Of a stretch of DNA of 64,000 nt, positions 26,298-35,298 are shown one piece after another; position 1 is the first letter of the stretch; each line of letters opens with the position of its first letter. Location: positions 310,001 to 374,000 of the forward strand of contig NZ_OOHJ01000022.1 in assembly GCF_900323885.1 (NCBI RefSeq), in the 5' to 3' direction. Source of the DNA: [Actinomadura] parvosata subsp. kistnae. Lineage in GTDB: Bacteria; Actinomycetota; Actinomycetes; Streptosporangiales; Streptosporangiaceae. Below the pieces are notes generated by a model. It was given only the letters and a program-made list of their open reading frames with translations. It was not told the DNA's origin and searched no databases. A program made the translations under genes and the position numbers.

Positions 26298-27314
26298 CTA
26301 CTTGAGCGGCTTCGCCTTCTTCAGGTTCGCCACCAGCTCCTCCAGGAACGTCGCGTACCCCTGGTAGCTGAACGGGGCCTCGGCCGACCACGGGTAGAGC
26401 TGGCCCGCCTTGACCGCCGGGAGCTTGGCGAAGGTCGGCTTCTTCATCATCTCCTCAGGCTTGAGCGCCTGCGTACGCGTGTCGTAGAGGATCACGTCGG
26501 CGTCGTACTCGTCGGCGTTCTCCCAGCTCAGCGTCTGGAAGAAGCCGCCCTCGTCCACCTTGGCCGGGGTGACGACGTTCAGCCCCGCGTTGACCATGTG
26601 CACGATGTCGGGGTACTCGGGCGGATTGACCACCCAGAACGCGTCGGCGCCGCCGGACACGAGCAGGATCTTGAGGTTCCTGAACTGGCCGAGCTCCTTG
26701 GTGGCCGCCTCCATGCGGGCCTTGGCCTCGGGCACGCCCTCCATGCTGGCACCGAGTGACTTGGCGAGCTCCTCGTACCTGCCGATGACCTCGGTGGCGC
26801 TCTTGCCGGTGAGCATGATGCCGGCGGTCGGGGCGACCTGCTCGATGGTGTCCTTGGACTTCTCGGGCACGTACCAGAGGGTGCCGTTGATGTACATGCT
26901 GCTGACGAGCAGGTCGGGCTGCAACGCGATGTACTGCTCGACGTTGAACTCGTCCCACACGTTGCCCAGGCCCGTGACCTTGGTGATGTCGACGTTGCCT
27001 GCCTGCGGGTCCTTGCTGCCGTCCTTCAGCTTGTGCGGGCCGAACACGCCGATCGGGCGCACGCCGAAGTCCCACAGGGCGGCCGCGGCGCCCACCTGGG
27101 CGACGATCCGGGTGGGGACCTTGGGCTGCTCCAGCTTCTTGCCGCGGTCGTCGGTGAACGTCCACGCCCGGGCGGGGGCGGCGGAGGAGGCCGCGGCCCC
27201 GGGGCTCGCCTGCGTGGCCGACCCGCCGTCACCGCATGCCGCGAGTGTCAGGGCCGCCGCGAGTCCTGCCGCGCCCGCCAGGAAGCCCCTGCGAGCCAGT
27301 ACCGGTCCCGACAT
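26298..27314 (-). CDS. Ferric-siderophore-binding lipoprotein
   Basis: 338 aa from ATG 27314 (GGAG 6 bases upstream). The N-terminus has both a twin-Arg-like ARRGFLAG and a lipobox (LTLAACG). The class III binding-protein fold shows VPTRIVAQVGAAAALWDFG and NVEQYIALQPDLLVSSMY. Divergent from the permease-ATPase genes, with iron boxes between. It captures a ferric siderophore for the adjacent importer. Confidence 0.9.
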   Translation of the reverse strand: MSGPVLARRGFLAGAAGLAAALTLAACGDGGSATQASPGAAASSAAPARAWTFTDDRGKKLEQPKVPTRIVAQVGAAAALWDFGVRPIGVFGPHKLKDGSKDPQAGNVDITKVTGLGNVWDEFNVEQYIALQPDLLVSSMYINGTLWYVPEKSKDTIEQVAPTAGIMLTGKSATEVIGRYEELAKSLGASMEGVPEAKARMEAATKELGQFRNLKILLVSGGADAFWVVNPPEYPDIVHMVNAGLNVVTPAKVDEGGFFQTLSWENADEYDADVILYDTRTQALKPEEMMKKPTFAKLPAVKAGQLYPWSAEAPFSYQGYATFLEELVANLKKAKPLK

Positions 27315-27329
27315 GTACATCTCCAATGG

Positions 27330-27373
27330 TTAGGCTTGCCTTCTTGTACGGGCATTAGATTAGCCTTGCCTAA
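27330..27373. promoter_or_regulatory. Two iron boxes (IdeR/DmdR-type)
   Basis: TTAGATTAGCCTTGCCTAA at 27355-27373 closely matches the 19-bp iron box TTAGGTTAGGCTAACCTAA. A weaker half, TTAGGCTTGCC, starts at 27330. They sit between the divergent binding-protein and permease genes and should repress both when iron is plentiful. Confidence 0.88.
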
Positions 27374-27400
27374 GTTTGACTCGCTACGAGAGGGGGTCGG

Positions 27401-28465
27401 GTGCGCCCGGCTGAGATAACGGTCACGGCCGGAGCGGAACAGCGGGACGACGGGCGCAGGGCCAAGGGGCGGCCCTCGATGCTCGTCGCCGGGCTGATCG
27501 TCACGGCCGGCGTGCTGGCGCTGGTGGCCATGGCGAGCGTGGCGCTGGGCGCCCGCTCCGTGTCGTTCTCCACCGTGATCGACGCGTTCGTGGCGCCGGA
27601 CGGCTCCAGCGACCACACCGTCATCCGCGAGCTGCGCGTCCCGCGCATGCTGCTCGGCATCGGCGTCGGCGCCACGCTCGGGCTGGCCGGCGCGCTCATG
27701 CAGAGCCTGACCCGCAACCCGCTGGCCGACCCCGGGCTGCTCGGCATCGACCAGGGCGCCGCGCTCGGCGTCACGCTCGCGCTCGGCCTGTTCGGGCTCA
27801 CCGACCCCGTCGTCTACGTGTGGTTCGCCTTCGGCGGCGCCGCGCTGGCCTCCGTCGTCGTCTACGCGCTGGCCTCCGCCGGCCGCTCCGGCTCCAGCCC
27901 CGTCCGCCTGGCCCTGGCCGGAGTCGCGTTCGGCATGGTCTGTACGGCCATCGCCTCCGCCATCCTGCGCATGGACCCCCAGACCTTCGACCGCATGCGG
28001 TTCTGGCTGACCGGCTCGCTGGCCGGGCAGACGGCCGACACGCTGGGCCGGCTCGCCCCGTTCATGATCGCCGGGCTCGTGCTCGGGCTGCTCCTCGCCA
28101 GGCCGCTCAACATGCTCGCCCTCGGCGACGACGCCGGCAAGGCGCTCGGCGTGGCCGTCAACAGGACCAGGATCCTCACCGGCGTCGCCGTCACCCTGCT
28201 GTGCGGCGCCGCCACCGCCGCGGCCGGGCCGCTGATGTTCGTCGGGCTCATCGTGCCGCACGCCGTGCGCGCCCTCGTCGGGCCCGACCAGCGGTGGGTG
28301 CTGCCGTACTCGGCGCTGGCCGCGCCCGTGCTGCTGCTGGGCGCCGACGTGATCGGCCGGCTCATCGCCCGGCCGGGCGAGGTGCAGGTCGGCATCGTGT
28401 GGGCGGTCATCGGCGCGCCCATCTTCATCATCCTCGCCCGCCGGAAGCGGGTGGCGGCGCTGTGA
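27401..28465 (+). CDS. Ferric-siderophore permease (FecCD family, first subunit)
   Basis: 354 aa from GTG 27401 (AGGGGG upstream). Landmarks are LRVPRMLLGIGVGATLGLAG, LTRNPLADPGLLG and GPLMFVGLIVPHAVRALVG. About 9-10 TM helices. The stop overlaps the next permease by 4 bases (GTGA). Works as a heterodimer with the next gene product. Confidence 0.93.
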   Translation: MRPAEITVTAGAEQRDDGRRAKGRPSMLVAGLIVTAGVLALVAMASVALGARSVSFSTVIDAFVAPDGSSDHTVIRELRVPRMLLGIGVGATLGLAGALMQSLTRNPLADPGLLGIDQGAALGVTLALGLFGLTDPVVYVWFAFGGAALASVVVYALASAGRSGSSPVRLALAGVAFGMVCTAIASAILRMDPQTFDRMRFWLTGSLAGQTADTLGRLAPFMIAGLVLGLLLARPLNMLALGDDAGKALGVAVNRTRILTGVAVTLLCGAATAAAGPLMFVGLIVPHAVRALVGPDQRWVLPYSALAAPVLLLGADVIGRLIARPGEVQVGIVWAVIGAPIFIILARRKRVAAL

Positions 28466-29469
28466 ACGTCCGCGTCGGCCCCTGGTCCGTACGGCTCGCG
28501 CCGCGCGCCCTGCTCGTCAGCGTCATCCTCGTCGCGATCGGCTTCGCCGTCACCGTCGCCGCCCTGTCCACGGGCGAGTTCACCGTGCCCGTCCCCGACA
28601 TCATCTCCGCGATCTTCGGGCAGGGCCCGCCCGTCGCCGAGCTGATCGTCGGCAAGCTGCGCGCCCCCCGCGTGGTGACCGGGCTGCTCGTCGGGGCCGC
28701 GTTCGGACTGAGCGGGGCCATCTTCCAGAGCCTGACCCGCAACCCGCTCGGCAGCCCCGACTTCATCGGCTTCACCGCCGGCGCCTCCACCGGCGGCATC
28801 CTCGCCGTCGTCGCGGGCGGCTCCGCCATGACGATCGCCGGCGGCGCGCTGGCCGGCTGCGTCGTGACCGCCGTGCTCGTGTACGCGCTCGCCTACCGGG
28901 GCGGCGTCCAGGGCTACCGGCTGGTGCTGGTCGGCATCGGCGCGAACGCGCTGCTGCTCGCCGTCAACTCCTACCTCCTGACCAGGGCCAACATCAACGA
29001 CGCCGCCAACGCCGGTGCCTGGCTCACCGGCAGCCTCAGCGGGCGCGGCTGGGACCACGCCGTCCCCGTCGCGCTGGCCCTGCTCGTGCTGCTGCCGCTG
29101 TGCGCGTTCATCGCCCGGCCCATGCGGATGATGGAGATGGGCGACGACGCCGCCAAGGCCATGGGCATCAAGGTCGAGGCCGTCCGCGCCGTCGCCGTCA
29201 CCGCCGGCGTGCTGCTCGCCGGCGTCGCCACCGCCGCCGCCGGGCCCGTCGTCTTCGTCGCGCTGGCCGCGCCGCAGCTCGCCCGCCGGCTGACCCGCTC
29301 CCCCGGCGTGACCCTCGCCTCCTCCGCCCTCATGGGCGCCGTGCTGCTCACCGCCGCCGACCTGGCCGCCCAGCGCGTGCTCGCCCCCACCCAGCTGCCC
29401 GTCGGTGTGCTGACCGCCGCCATCGGCGGCACGTACCTCGTCCTGCTCCTGCGAAAGGACCGCCACTGA
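28462..29469 (+). CDS. Ferric-siderophore permease (FecCD family, second subunit)
   Basis: 335 aa from GTG 28462. Landmarks are LRAPRVVTGLLVGAAFGLSG, LTRNPLGSPDFIG and GPVVFVALAAPQLARRL. It partners the preceding permease. The stop overlaps the ATPase start (TGATG). Confidence 0.93.
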   Translation: MNVRVGPWSVRLAPRALLVSVILVAIGFAVTVAALSTGEFTVPVPDIISAIFGQGPPVAELIVGKLRAPRVVTGLLVGAAFGLSGAIFQSLTRNPLGSPDFIGFTAGASTGGILAVVAGGSAMTIAGGALAGCVVTAVLVYALAYRGGVQGYRLVLVGIGANALLLAVNSYLLTRANINDAANAGAWLTGSLSGRGWDHAVPVALALLVLLPLCAFIARPMRMMEMGDDAAKAMGIKVEAVRAVAVTAGVLLAGVATAAAGPVVFVALAAPQLARRLTRSPGVTLASSALMGAVLLTAADLAAQRVLAPTQLPVGVLTAAIGGTYLVLLLRKDRH

Positions 29470-30269
29470 TGGACTGCCGCCTCTCCGGCACCGGCCTCAC
29501 CCTCGCCTACGACCAGCGCGTCGTGGCCACGGGCCTGAACGTGACGATCCCCGACGAGTCCTTCACCGTGATCATCGGCCCGAACGCCTGCGGCAAGTCC
29601 ACCCTCCTGCGGGCGCTGGCCAGGATGCTCAAGCCCAAGAGCGGCGCCGTGCACCTCGACGGCGACGTCATCACCTCCCTGCCGTCGAAGGAAGTGGCGC
29701 GGCGGCTCGGCCTGCTCCCCCAGAGCTCCATCGTCCCCGACGGGATCACCGTCGCCGACCTCGTCGCCCGCGGCCGCTACCCGCACCAGAAGCTCATGCG
29801 GCAGTGGTCGAAGGCCGACGAGGCCGCCGTGTCGGAGGCCATGCGCGCCACCGACGTCGCCGAGCTCGCCGACCGGATCGTGGACGAGCTGTCGGGCGGG
29901 CAGCGGCAGCGGGTGTGGCTGGCCATGGCGCTGGCCCAGGAGACGCCCATCCTGCTGCTCGACGAACCCACCACGTTCCTGGACATCTCCCACCAGATCG
30001 AGGTGCTGGATCTGTGCGCGGACCTGCACGAGCAGGGGCGGACGATGGTGGCAGTGCTGCACGACCTGAACCAGGCCTGCCGGTACGCGACGCATCTGAT
30101 CGTGATGCGCGGCGGGGCCATCGTGGCCGAAGGGGATCCCACCGAGATCGTCACGTCGGAGCTGGTGCGGGAGGTGTTCGAGCTGCGGTGCGAGATCATC
30201 CAGGACCCGCAGTCGGGCACGCCCCTCATCGTCCCCGAGGCCCGGCGCCGCGTCCCCGCCTCGTCCTGA
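29469..30269 (+). CDS. Ferric-siderophore ABC ATPase
   Basis: 266 aa. Walker A is GPNACGKST, the signature is LSGGQRQRVW, Walker B is ILLLDEPTTFLD and the switch His is in VLHDLNQA. Last gene of the importer operon, followed by a strong hairpin. The binding protein is supplied by the divergent gene. Confidence 0.94.
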   Translation: MDCRLSGTGLTLAYDQRVVATGLNVTIPDESFTVIIGPNACGKSTLLRALARMLKPKSGAVHLDGDVITSLPSKEVARRLGLLPQSSIVPDGITVADLVARGRYPHQKLMRQWSKADEAAVSEAMRATDVAELADRIVDELSGGQRQRVWLAMALAQETPILLLDEPTTFLDISHQIEVLDLCADLHEQGRTMVAVLHDLNQACRYATHLIVMRGGAIVAEGDPTEIVTSELVREVFELRCEIIQDPQSGTPLIVPEARRRVPASS

Positions 30270-30278
30270 CGCCCCTTT

Positions 30279-30297
30279 CCCGCCGTACTTCGGCGGG
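30279..30297 (+). terminator. Hairpin after siderophore ABC operon
   Basis: Perfect stem CCCGCCG-TACTT-CGGCGGG, 10 bases after the ATPase stop, with a modest T-containing tail (GGTCCTTCT). Confidence 0.7.
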
Positions 30298-30471
30298 GGT
30301 CCTTCTGGGGAGGAGGGAGGGCGAGGCACGCGTCGCCTTCGCCCCCTCGGGCGCCATCGCGCATCGCTCCATCCCGCGCCTCGCGCCGCCCGCACGCGGC
30401 GCCTCCGCAGCGGCGGGATCGGGCCGTGCGCCGCGCCTTCGCGCGCGCCCTCGTGGGCGGGCTGCGGCGCG

Positions 30472-30628
30472 CGGTGGCCGGAGGTGCGCGGGAGGCGCCC
30501 TACGCACGGTGGCCGGAAGTGCGCGGGAGGCGCCCTACGCACGGTGGCCGGAGGTGCGCGGGAGGCGCCCTACGCACGGTGGCCGGAAGTGCGCGGGAGG
30601 CGCCCTACGCGCGGTGGCCGGAGGTGCG
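30472..30628. repeat. 35-bp tandem repeat, 4.5 copies
   Basis: Units start at 30472, 30507, 30542, 30577 and 30612 (partial, 17 bases). They are near-identical; position 12 alternates G, A, G, A, G, which suggests a 70-bp dimer was amplified. The stretch 30298-30647 holds no recognisable gene. Confidence 0.95.
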
Positions 30629-30647
30629 ACGCGGTCCCGAGGGGGTC

Positions 30648-31211
30648 TCAGGTGAGGGTGGTGGCGAGGGTGGTGAGGGCGGTGAGGGTGCGGTCGCGGC
30701 CGTATTCCGTCTGGAGGACGTCCGCGAGCTCCGCCTGCATCGCCGCCAGCAGCGTGTGCGCCAGGACGTCGGCGTCGCCGCCCCGGGACTGGGCGAGCAG
30801 GATCGCCACGTGCCGGTGCCAGAACCAGTAGGACCCGATGCGGTAGCGGGCGCCCGGGCTGGCCGTCTCCGACATGCGGACCAGGTCGAGGTGGGCGAAG
30901 AGGAAGTCGAGGTAGGCGCGGACGAAGGCGACCAGCCGCTCGCGGGCGGGCGCGCCGGGCCCGAGCGGCGGCGGCCCGGACAGGATGCGCTGCTGGAGGT
31001 CGCGCTCACGATCGTCGAGCAGCGCGACCGCCAGCCCCGCCTTGTCGCCGAAGCGCCGGAACAGCGTGCCCTTGCCGACACCGGCCTCGGCCGCGACGGC
31101 GTCCATGGACACGGCGTCCACGCCTTTCTCGGCGAACAGCCGCGCCGCCGCGGCCAGCACTTTCTCCCGGTTGCGTGCCGCGTCCGCCCGCTCCTGGACG
31201 GGCCGGCTCAT
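30648..31211 (-). CDS. TetR-family regulator
   Basis: 187 aa from ATG 31211 (GGAG upstream); ATG 31241 would add ten residues. The N-terminal HTH is NREKVLAAAARLFAEKGVDA and VAAEAGVGKGTLFRRFGDKAGL. The C-terminus resembles the SBP-type TetR ligand domain. It is divergent from the FAD oxidoreductase gene with a GGACT-TT-AGTCC palindrome between, so it most likely represses itself and that gene. Confidence 0.9.
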   Translation of the reverse strand: MSRPVQERADAARNREKVLAAAARLFAEKGVDAVSMDAVAAEAGVGKGTLFRRFGDKAGLAVALLDDRERDLQQRILSGPPPLGPGAPARERLVAFVRAYLDFLFAHLDLVRMSETASPGARYRIGSYWFWHRHVAILLAQSRGGDADVLAHTLLAAMQAELADVLQTEYGRDRTLTALTTLATTLT

Positions 31212-31243
31212 GAGCAGCTCCAGCGATGTCTCCCGCACCATCC

Positions 31244-31255
31244 GGACTTTAGTCC
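31244..31255. promoter_or_regulatory. TetR operator candidate GGACTTTAGTCC
   Basis: A 12-bp palindrome with 5-bp perfect arms (minus strand TTGGACTAAAGTCCGG) lies between the divergent TetR and FAD oxidoreductase genes. It differs from the CAAGCGCTTG sites, so this TetR is probably not the regulator of that set. Confidence 0.65.
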
Positions 31256-31355
31256 AAATCAGCCGCGCTGGAACGCGCCAAAGGACGTGGAAGGAAATCC
31301 ATCCGCGGGCGACCCTCTGCCGAATGCTCACCACGGCTTCACAGGGGGAGACCAC

Positions 31356-32648
31356 ATGGACCACGCCGTCGTCATCGGGGCGAGCATCGCGGGCCTGCTG
31401 TCCGCCGCGGCGCTGCACCGCAGGTTCGCGCAGGTCACGGTGCTCGATCGGGACGCGCTTCCGGCGGTGGACGCCCATCGCAGGGGCGCCGGGCAGAGCC
31501 GGCACGCGCACGGCCTGCTCGCCAGGGGCAGCGAGATCATGGACGAGCTGCTGCCCGGCCTCTCGGCCGAGCTCGTCGCGCAGGGCGCGATCAGGGGCGA
31601 CCTTCAGGATCGGGCCCGCCACATCCACGCGGGCCATCGCCTGGCGCGGGGCAATAGCGGGCTGACGGGGCTGCTGGTCAGCCGGCCGCTGCTGGAAGGC
31701 CAGGTGCGGCGCCGGGTGAGCGCCTTGCCGGGGGTGCGGGTGCTGGCCGAGCGGACGGTCACGGGCCTGCTGACGCGGGCGGGCAGCGTCACGGGGGTGC
31801 GGCTGGCGAGCGGGGAGGCGATCCCGGCCGACCTGGTCGTGGACGCCTCGGGCCGCGGCTCGCGCACGCCGTTCTGGCTGGGCGAGCTGGGCTGCCGGCC
31901 GCCGCGCGAGGAGCGGGTGGCGATCGACATGAGGTACGCGACGCGCGAGTTCCGCCGCCGCGACGACCATCTCGCCGGGGACCTGGTCGCCATCGTCGCG
32001 CCCACGCCCGAGGTGCCGCGGGCGGGGGTGGCGCTGGCGCTGGAGGACGAGCGCTGGGTGGTGACGCTGGCCGCCTACGGCGAGGACCCGCCGTTCGCCC
32101 CGGCCGACTTCGCCGCCTACGCCGCCACTCTCACGGCGCCGGACCTGCACCATCTGATCACGGCCGCGGAGCCGCTCGGGGAGCCGCGGGCGTACCACAC
32201 GCCGGCCGCCGTCAGGCGCCGCTACGAGCGGCTGGCCTCGTTCCCCGGCGGCCTGCTGGTCACCGGGGACGCGGTCTGCGCGTTCAACCCGCTGTACGGC
32301 CAGGGCATGACGGTCGCGGCCATGGAGGCCAGGGCGCTGCTCGACCCGGACCTGGGCGCGGCGGCGTTCTTCCGCCGGATCGCCGCCGTCGTGGACCCGC
32401 CGTGGGAGCTCACGGTCGGCGCCGACCTGCGCATGCCCGTCGGTGCCGGGCGGGTGCCGGGGAAGGCCCGGCTGATCGGCGCCTACCTCGACCGCTTCCA
32501 CGCGGCCGCCGCGCACGACGCTGAGCTGACGCGCCGCTTCCTGCGGGTGACGAACCTCTACGACCCGCCCCAGTCGCTGATGAGCCCTCCGGCGCTGCTC
32601 AGAGTGCTGCGCAGCGGCGCACAGCGAGCAGTGCCAGTGCCCGCGTGA
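31356..32648 (+). CDS. FAD-dependent oxidoreductase
   Basis: 430 aa from ATG 31356 (GGGGGAG 5 bases upstream). The FAD-binding GxGxxG variant is VVIGASIAGLLSAAAL. DASGRGSRTP and the GDAVCAFNPLYGQGM FAD-ribityl motif follow. It belongs to the group I flavoprotein hydroxylase or squalene-epoxidase-like group, and the substrate is unknown. The 3' end overlaps the convergent peptidase gene by 50 bases. Confidence 0.9.
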   Translation: MDHAVVIGASIAGLLSAAALHRRFAQVTVLDRDALPAVDAHRRGAGQSRHAHGLLARGSEIMDELLPGLSAELVAQGAIRGDLQDRARHIHAGHRLARGNSGLTGLLVSRPLLEGQVRRRVSALPGVRVLAERTVTGLLTRAGSVTGVRLASGEAIPADLVVDASGRGSRTPFWLGELGCRPPREERVAIDMRYATREFRRRDDHLAGDLVAIVAPTPEVPRAGVALALEDERWVVTLAAYGEDPPFAPADFAAYAATLTAPDLHHLITAAEPLGEPRAYHTPAAVRRRYERLASFPGGLLVTGDAVCAFNPLYGQGMTVAAMEARALLDPDLGAAAFFRRIAAVVDPPWELTVGADLRMPVGAGRVPGKARLIGAYLDRFHAAAAHDAELTRRFLRVTNLYDPPQSLMSPPALLRVLRSGAQRAVPVPA

Positions 32649-33855
32649 CGTCGAGCAGCTCCTTCAGCTCGACCTGCTCCCTGGGGGCGTGCGCGAACCG
32701 CACGTCCCCGGGCCCGTAGTGCAGCGTCGGGATGCCGCCCGCCGCGTAGAGCCGCAGGTCGCTCCCGTACGGCGCGGCCGTCTGGGCGGGGCGGGCCCCG
32801 GTCGTGTCCTCGACGGCCCGGCCGACCTGGTCGAGCAGCTCGTGCCCGGCCGGCAGCCGGCCGCTGGCGAACTGCCCGCCCGGCCAGGTCACCACCGGCG
32901 GGTTCGCGCGCAGCCACGGGTCGGCGACGTCCGCGACCGCCTCCTCGAACGCCGCCCGCGCCGCCGCCGGGTCCTCGTCCAGCCGCACCCCGAGCCGCCC
33001 CTCGGCGACCAGCAGGTCGGGCACGGTGCTGGCCCAGTCGCCGGCGCGCACGGTGCCGATCTCGATCGGGTACGGCATCGCGTTGCCCGCGAACAGCTCG
33101 GGCACGTCCCGGTTGCGCTCGGCCTCCAGCCGCCTGATCGCCTGGAACACGGGCCAGAACGCCTCGATGGCATTGACGCCCTCGTAGCGGGTGGCGCCGT
33201 GCGCGGCCCGCCCGGCGATCTCCAGCCGGAACGTCAGCGCGCCCGCGTTCGCCGTGATGATCGCGCCGCTGGTCGGCTCGCTGATCACCGCGGCCTCGGC
33301 CGTGTGCCCGCGGTCCAGGGTGGCGAACGCGCCGAGCCCGCCGTCCTCCTCGCTGATCACGCAGTGCACGGCCAGCGGCCGGGCCAGCTCGATCCCGGCC
33401 TGCTTGATCGCGCGGGCCACGGCCAGGTTGGCGACCAGGCCCGCCTTCATGTCGCAGGCGCCCCTGCCGTGCAGGGTGCCGCCGGTGATGCGGGCGGCGA
33501 ACGGGTCGCTGCCCTCCCACTTGGCCAGGTCGCCGGTCGGCACGACGTCCACGTGGCCCTGGAGCGCCAGCGCGGGCGGGCCCTCGCCGCCCGGGGTGAC
33601 GGCCACGACGCCGTACCCCTCCGCCCTCGGCGCCTCCGTGCCGGGGAAGCCGGGGCGGGCGGTCAGGTCGCCGAGGTCGAGCTTCCAGACGTCGACGTCC
33701 ATGCCGGCCTCGGTGAGCAGGCGGGCCATGCGGTGCTGCAGGTCGGACTCGGCGTCGGTGCCGGTCACGCTGGGGACCCTGACGGTCTCGGCCAGCAGGT
33801 TCACGGTCCAGGTCTCGTCGATGGCGTTCAGGACCCGGGCTTCTGCGTCGTGCAT
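32599..33855 (-). CDS. M20-family metallopeptidase/deacylase (ArgE/DapE-like)
   Basis: 418 aa from ATG 33855. The zinc-site motifs are LQGHVDVVPTGD, GRGACDMKAG, the catalytic Glu pair in ISEEDGG, and AAHGATRYEG in the dimerisation lid. The final His ligand is in TLHYGPGD. It hydrolyses an N-acylated amino acid or a dipeptide; the sequence does not separate ArgE from DapE-like roles. Confidence 0.9.
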   Translation of the reverse strand: MHDAEARVLNAIDETWTVNLLAETVRVPSVTGTDAESDLQHRMARLLTEAGMDVDVWKLDLGDLTARPGFPGTEAPRAEGYGVVAVTPGGEGPPALALQGHVDVVPTGDLAKWEGSDPFAARITGGTLHGRGACDMKAGLVANLAVARAIKQAGIELARPLAVHCVISEEDGGLGAFATLDRGHTAEAAVISEPTSGAIITANAGALTFRLEIAGRAAHGATRYEGVNAIEAFWPVFQAIRRLEAERNRDVPELFAGNAMPYPIEIGTVRAGDWASTVPDLLVAEGRLGVRLDEDPAAARAAFEEAVADVADPWLRANPPVVTWPGGQFASGRLPAGHELLDQVGRAVEDTTGARPAQTAAPYGSDLRLYAAGGIPTLHYGPGDVRFAHAPREQVELKELLDVTRALALLAVRRCAAL

Positions 33856-33902
33856 GGTGCACACCTTCTCATGAACCGGCTCATGAACCCGGATGGCGCT
33901 TT

Positions 33903-34853
33903 GTGGCGATACAGGCCGTGCGGACATGGACGAGCTGGATCATGGTGGTGCCCTTCGCCCTGTGGGCGGCGGTGCGGTTGAGCGGGTTCGAGCCGGACTG
34001 GCCGTGGGTGCCGGCGGTGGCGTACACGCCGTACGCGGTGTGCGCGGCGGTGCTCGGCCTGGCCGTGGCCTGCGTGCTGCGGCGGTGGGCGGCGGGCACG
34101 GTCGCGCTCGTGTCGGTGCTGGCGCTGGTGCCGGCCGTGCTGCCGCGCGCGCTCGCCGACGGCAACCCCGACGCGAAGGGGCCGGTGCTGCGGGTGCTGG
34201 CGGCCAACCTGATGGTCGGCAAGGCGGACACGGCGGAGCTGGTCGCCCTGGTCGAGCGGCTGGAGCCGGACGTGCTGGCCCTCCAGGAGTTCACCCCGGA
34301 CGCCATGCGGCGGCTGGAGGAGGCGGGGCTGCGCCGCACCCTCCGGTACGCGGTCACCCGGCCGCTGACGGGGGTGGGCGGCTCCGCCGTGTACGCCCGG
34401 CATCCGCTCAAGGACGGCGGCTTCATCAAGCTCGGCGCGTTCGGGCAGGCCAGAGCCTGGCTGACGCACCCGGACGGGGACCGCGTCGAGGTCGTCTCCG
34501 TGCACCCCTGCGCGCCCAAACGGACCGGGCGGCAGCCGTGCTGGCGGGGCGGGCTGGAGGCGCTGCCCAGGGGCGGCGGGGAGGCGCCGCGCGTGCTGGC
34601 GGGCGACTTCAACGCCACGCTCGACCACCTGCCGGTGCGCGACCTGCTGGCGTCGGGGTACCGGGACGCGGCCGACGTGACGGGGCGGGGGTTCGTGGCG
34701 ACGTGGCCGCAGTTCGGGTCGTGGTTGCACTCCCCCGGGGTCACTATCGACCACGTGCTGGCGGACTCGCGGATGGCGGTGCGCGACTTCCAGGTGCTGA
34801 CGCTGCACGGCACCGATCACCGGCCGGTGTTCGCCGAGCTCAGGCTGCCGTAG
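33903..34853 (+). CDS. Membrane endonuclease/exonuclease/phosphatase-family protein
   Basis: 316 aa from GTG 33903. Three N-terminal TM helices precede an EEP domain with LRVLAANLMVGKAD, VLALQEFTP, GDFNATLDHLP and the catalytic GTDHRPVFAEL. The active site faces out, so a phosphodiesterase-like role on an extracellular or lipid substrate is likely. DNA repair is unlikely. Confidence 0.88.
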   Translation: MAIQAVRTWTSWIMVVPFALWAAVRLSGFEPDWPWVPAVAYTPYAVCAAVLGLAVACVLRRWAAGTVALVSVLALVPAVLPRALADGNPDAKGPVLRVLAANLMVGKADTAELVALVERLEPDVLALQEFTPDAMRRLEEAGLRRTLRYAVTRPLTGVGGSAVYARHPLKDGGFIKLGAFGQARAWLTHPDGDRVEVVSVHPCAPKRTGRQPCWRGGLEALPRGGGEAPRVLAGDFNATLDHLPVRDLLASGYRDAADVTGRGFVATWPQFGSWLHSPGVTIDHVLADSRMAVRDFQVLTLHGTDHRPVFAELRLP

Positions 34854-34869
34854 CCGCCCAAATGGCGGC
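34853..34869 (+). terminator. GCCGCC-CAAAT-GGCGGC hairpin
   Basis: A perfect 6-bp stem begins immediately after the stop codon of the EEP gene. There is no T tract, so termination is uncertain. Confidence 0.35.
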
Positions 34870-34942
34870 GGCGCCGGCGGCGGGGCGGCCGGTGTGGGCA
34901 TCCTGGGGGAGCGCGCGTCCGCCTGCTCGTAAACTTGAGCCT

Positions 34943-35263
34943 GTGGTAGAGCCCAAGTTCGAGATTCAGATGCTGCACGACCGGGTCATGATCAGGTTGG
35001 AGCAGGAGGCCGAGGAGCGGCGCAGCGGCTCCGGGATCGTCATCCCCGCGACGGTCAAGATGGCCAACCGCCTGGCCTGGGGCGAGGTGTGCGGCGTCGG
35101 CACGAACGTGCGCTCGGTCAAGGTGGGCGACAAGGTGCTGTTCAACCCCGAAGACCAGTTCGAGGTGGAGGTGCACGCCAAGGTCTACCTGGTGATGCGC
35201 GAGCGCGACCTGCACGCCGTCGCCACCCAGGAGACCGACCACGGCACCGGCCTCTACCTGTGA
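34943..35263 (+). CDS. GroES-like Cpn10 family protein, not next to groEL
   Basis: 106 aa from GTG 34943 with only a weak ribosome site. The chaperonin-10 pattern is MLHDRVMIRLEQEAEERRSG (base of the fold), GSGIVIPATVKMA (mobile loop) and GDKVLFNPEDQFEVEVHAK. It is a diverged second GroES type common in actinomycetes, without groEL nearby. The stop codon lies inside a 16-bp tandem repeat. Confidence 0.85.
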   Translation: MVEPKFEIQMLHDRVMIRLEQEAEERRSGSGIVIPATVKMANRLAWGEVCGVGTNVRSVKVGDKVLFNPEDQFEVEVHAKVYLVMRERDLHAVATQETDHGTGLYL

Positions 35264-35298
35264 CCGCCTCTACATGTGACCGCCTCTACCTGTGACCG
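35251..35298. repeat. 16-bp tandem repeat, 3 copies, spanning two opposed stop codons
   Basis: CCTCTACCTGTGACCG at 35251 and 35283, with CCTCTACATGTGACCG at 35267. Copy 1 holds the stop of the GroES-like gene, and copy 3 the stop (TAG, minus strand) of the beta-propeller gene. Confidence 0.95.

Noticed and set aside
30426..31355. Long upstream extension of the FAD oxidoreductase frame
   Set aside because: It crosses the 35-bp repeats and the TetR gene; ATG 31356 has a strong ribosome site and the FAD motif begins at once.
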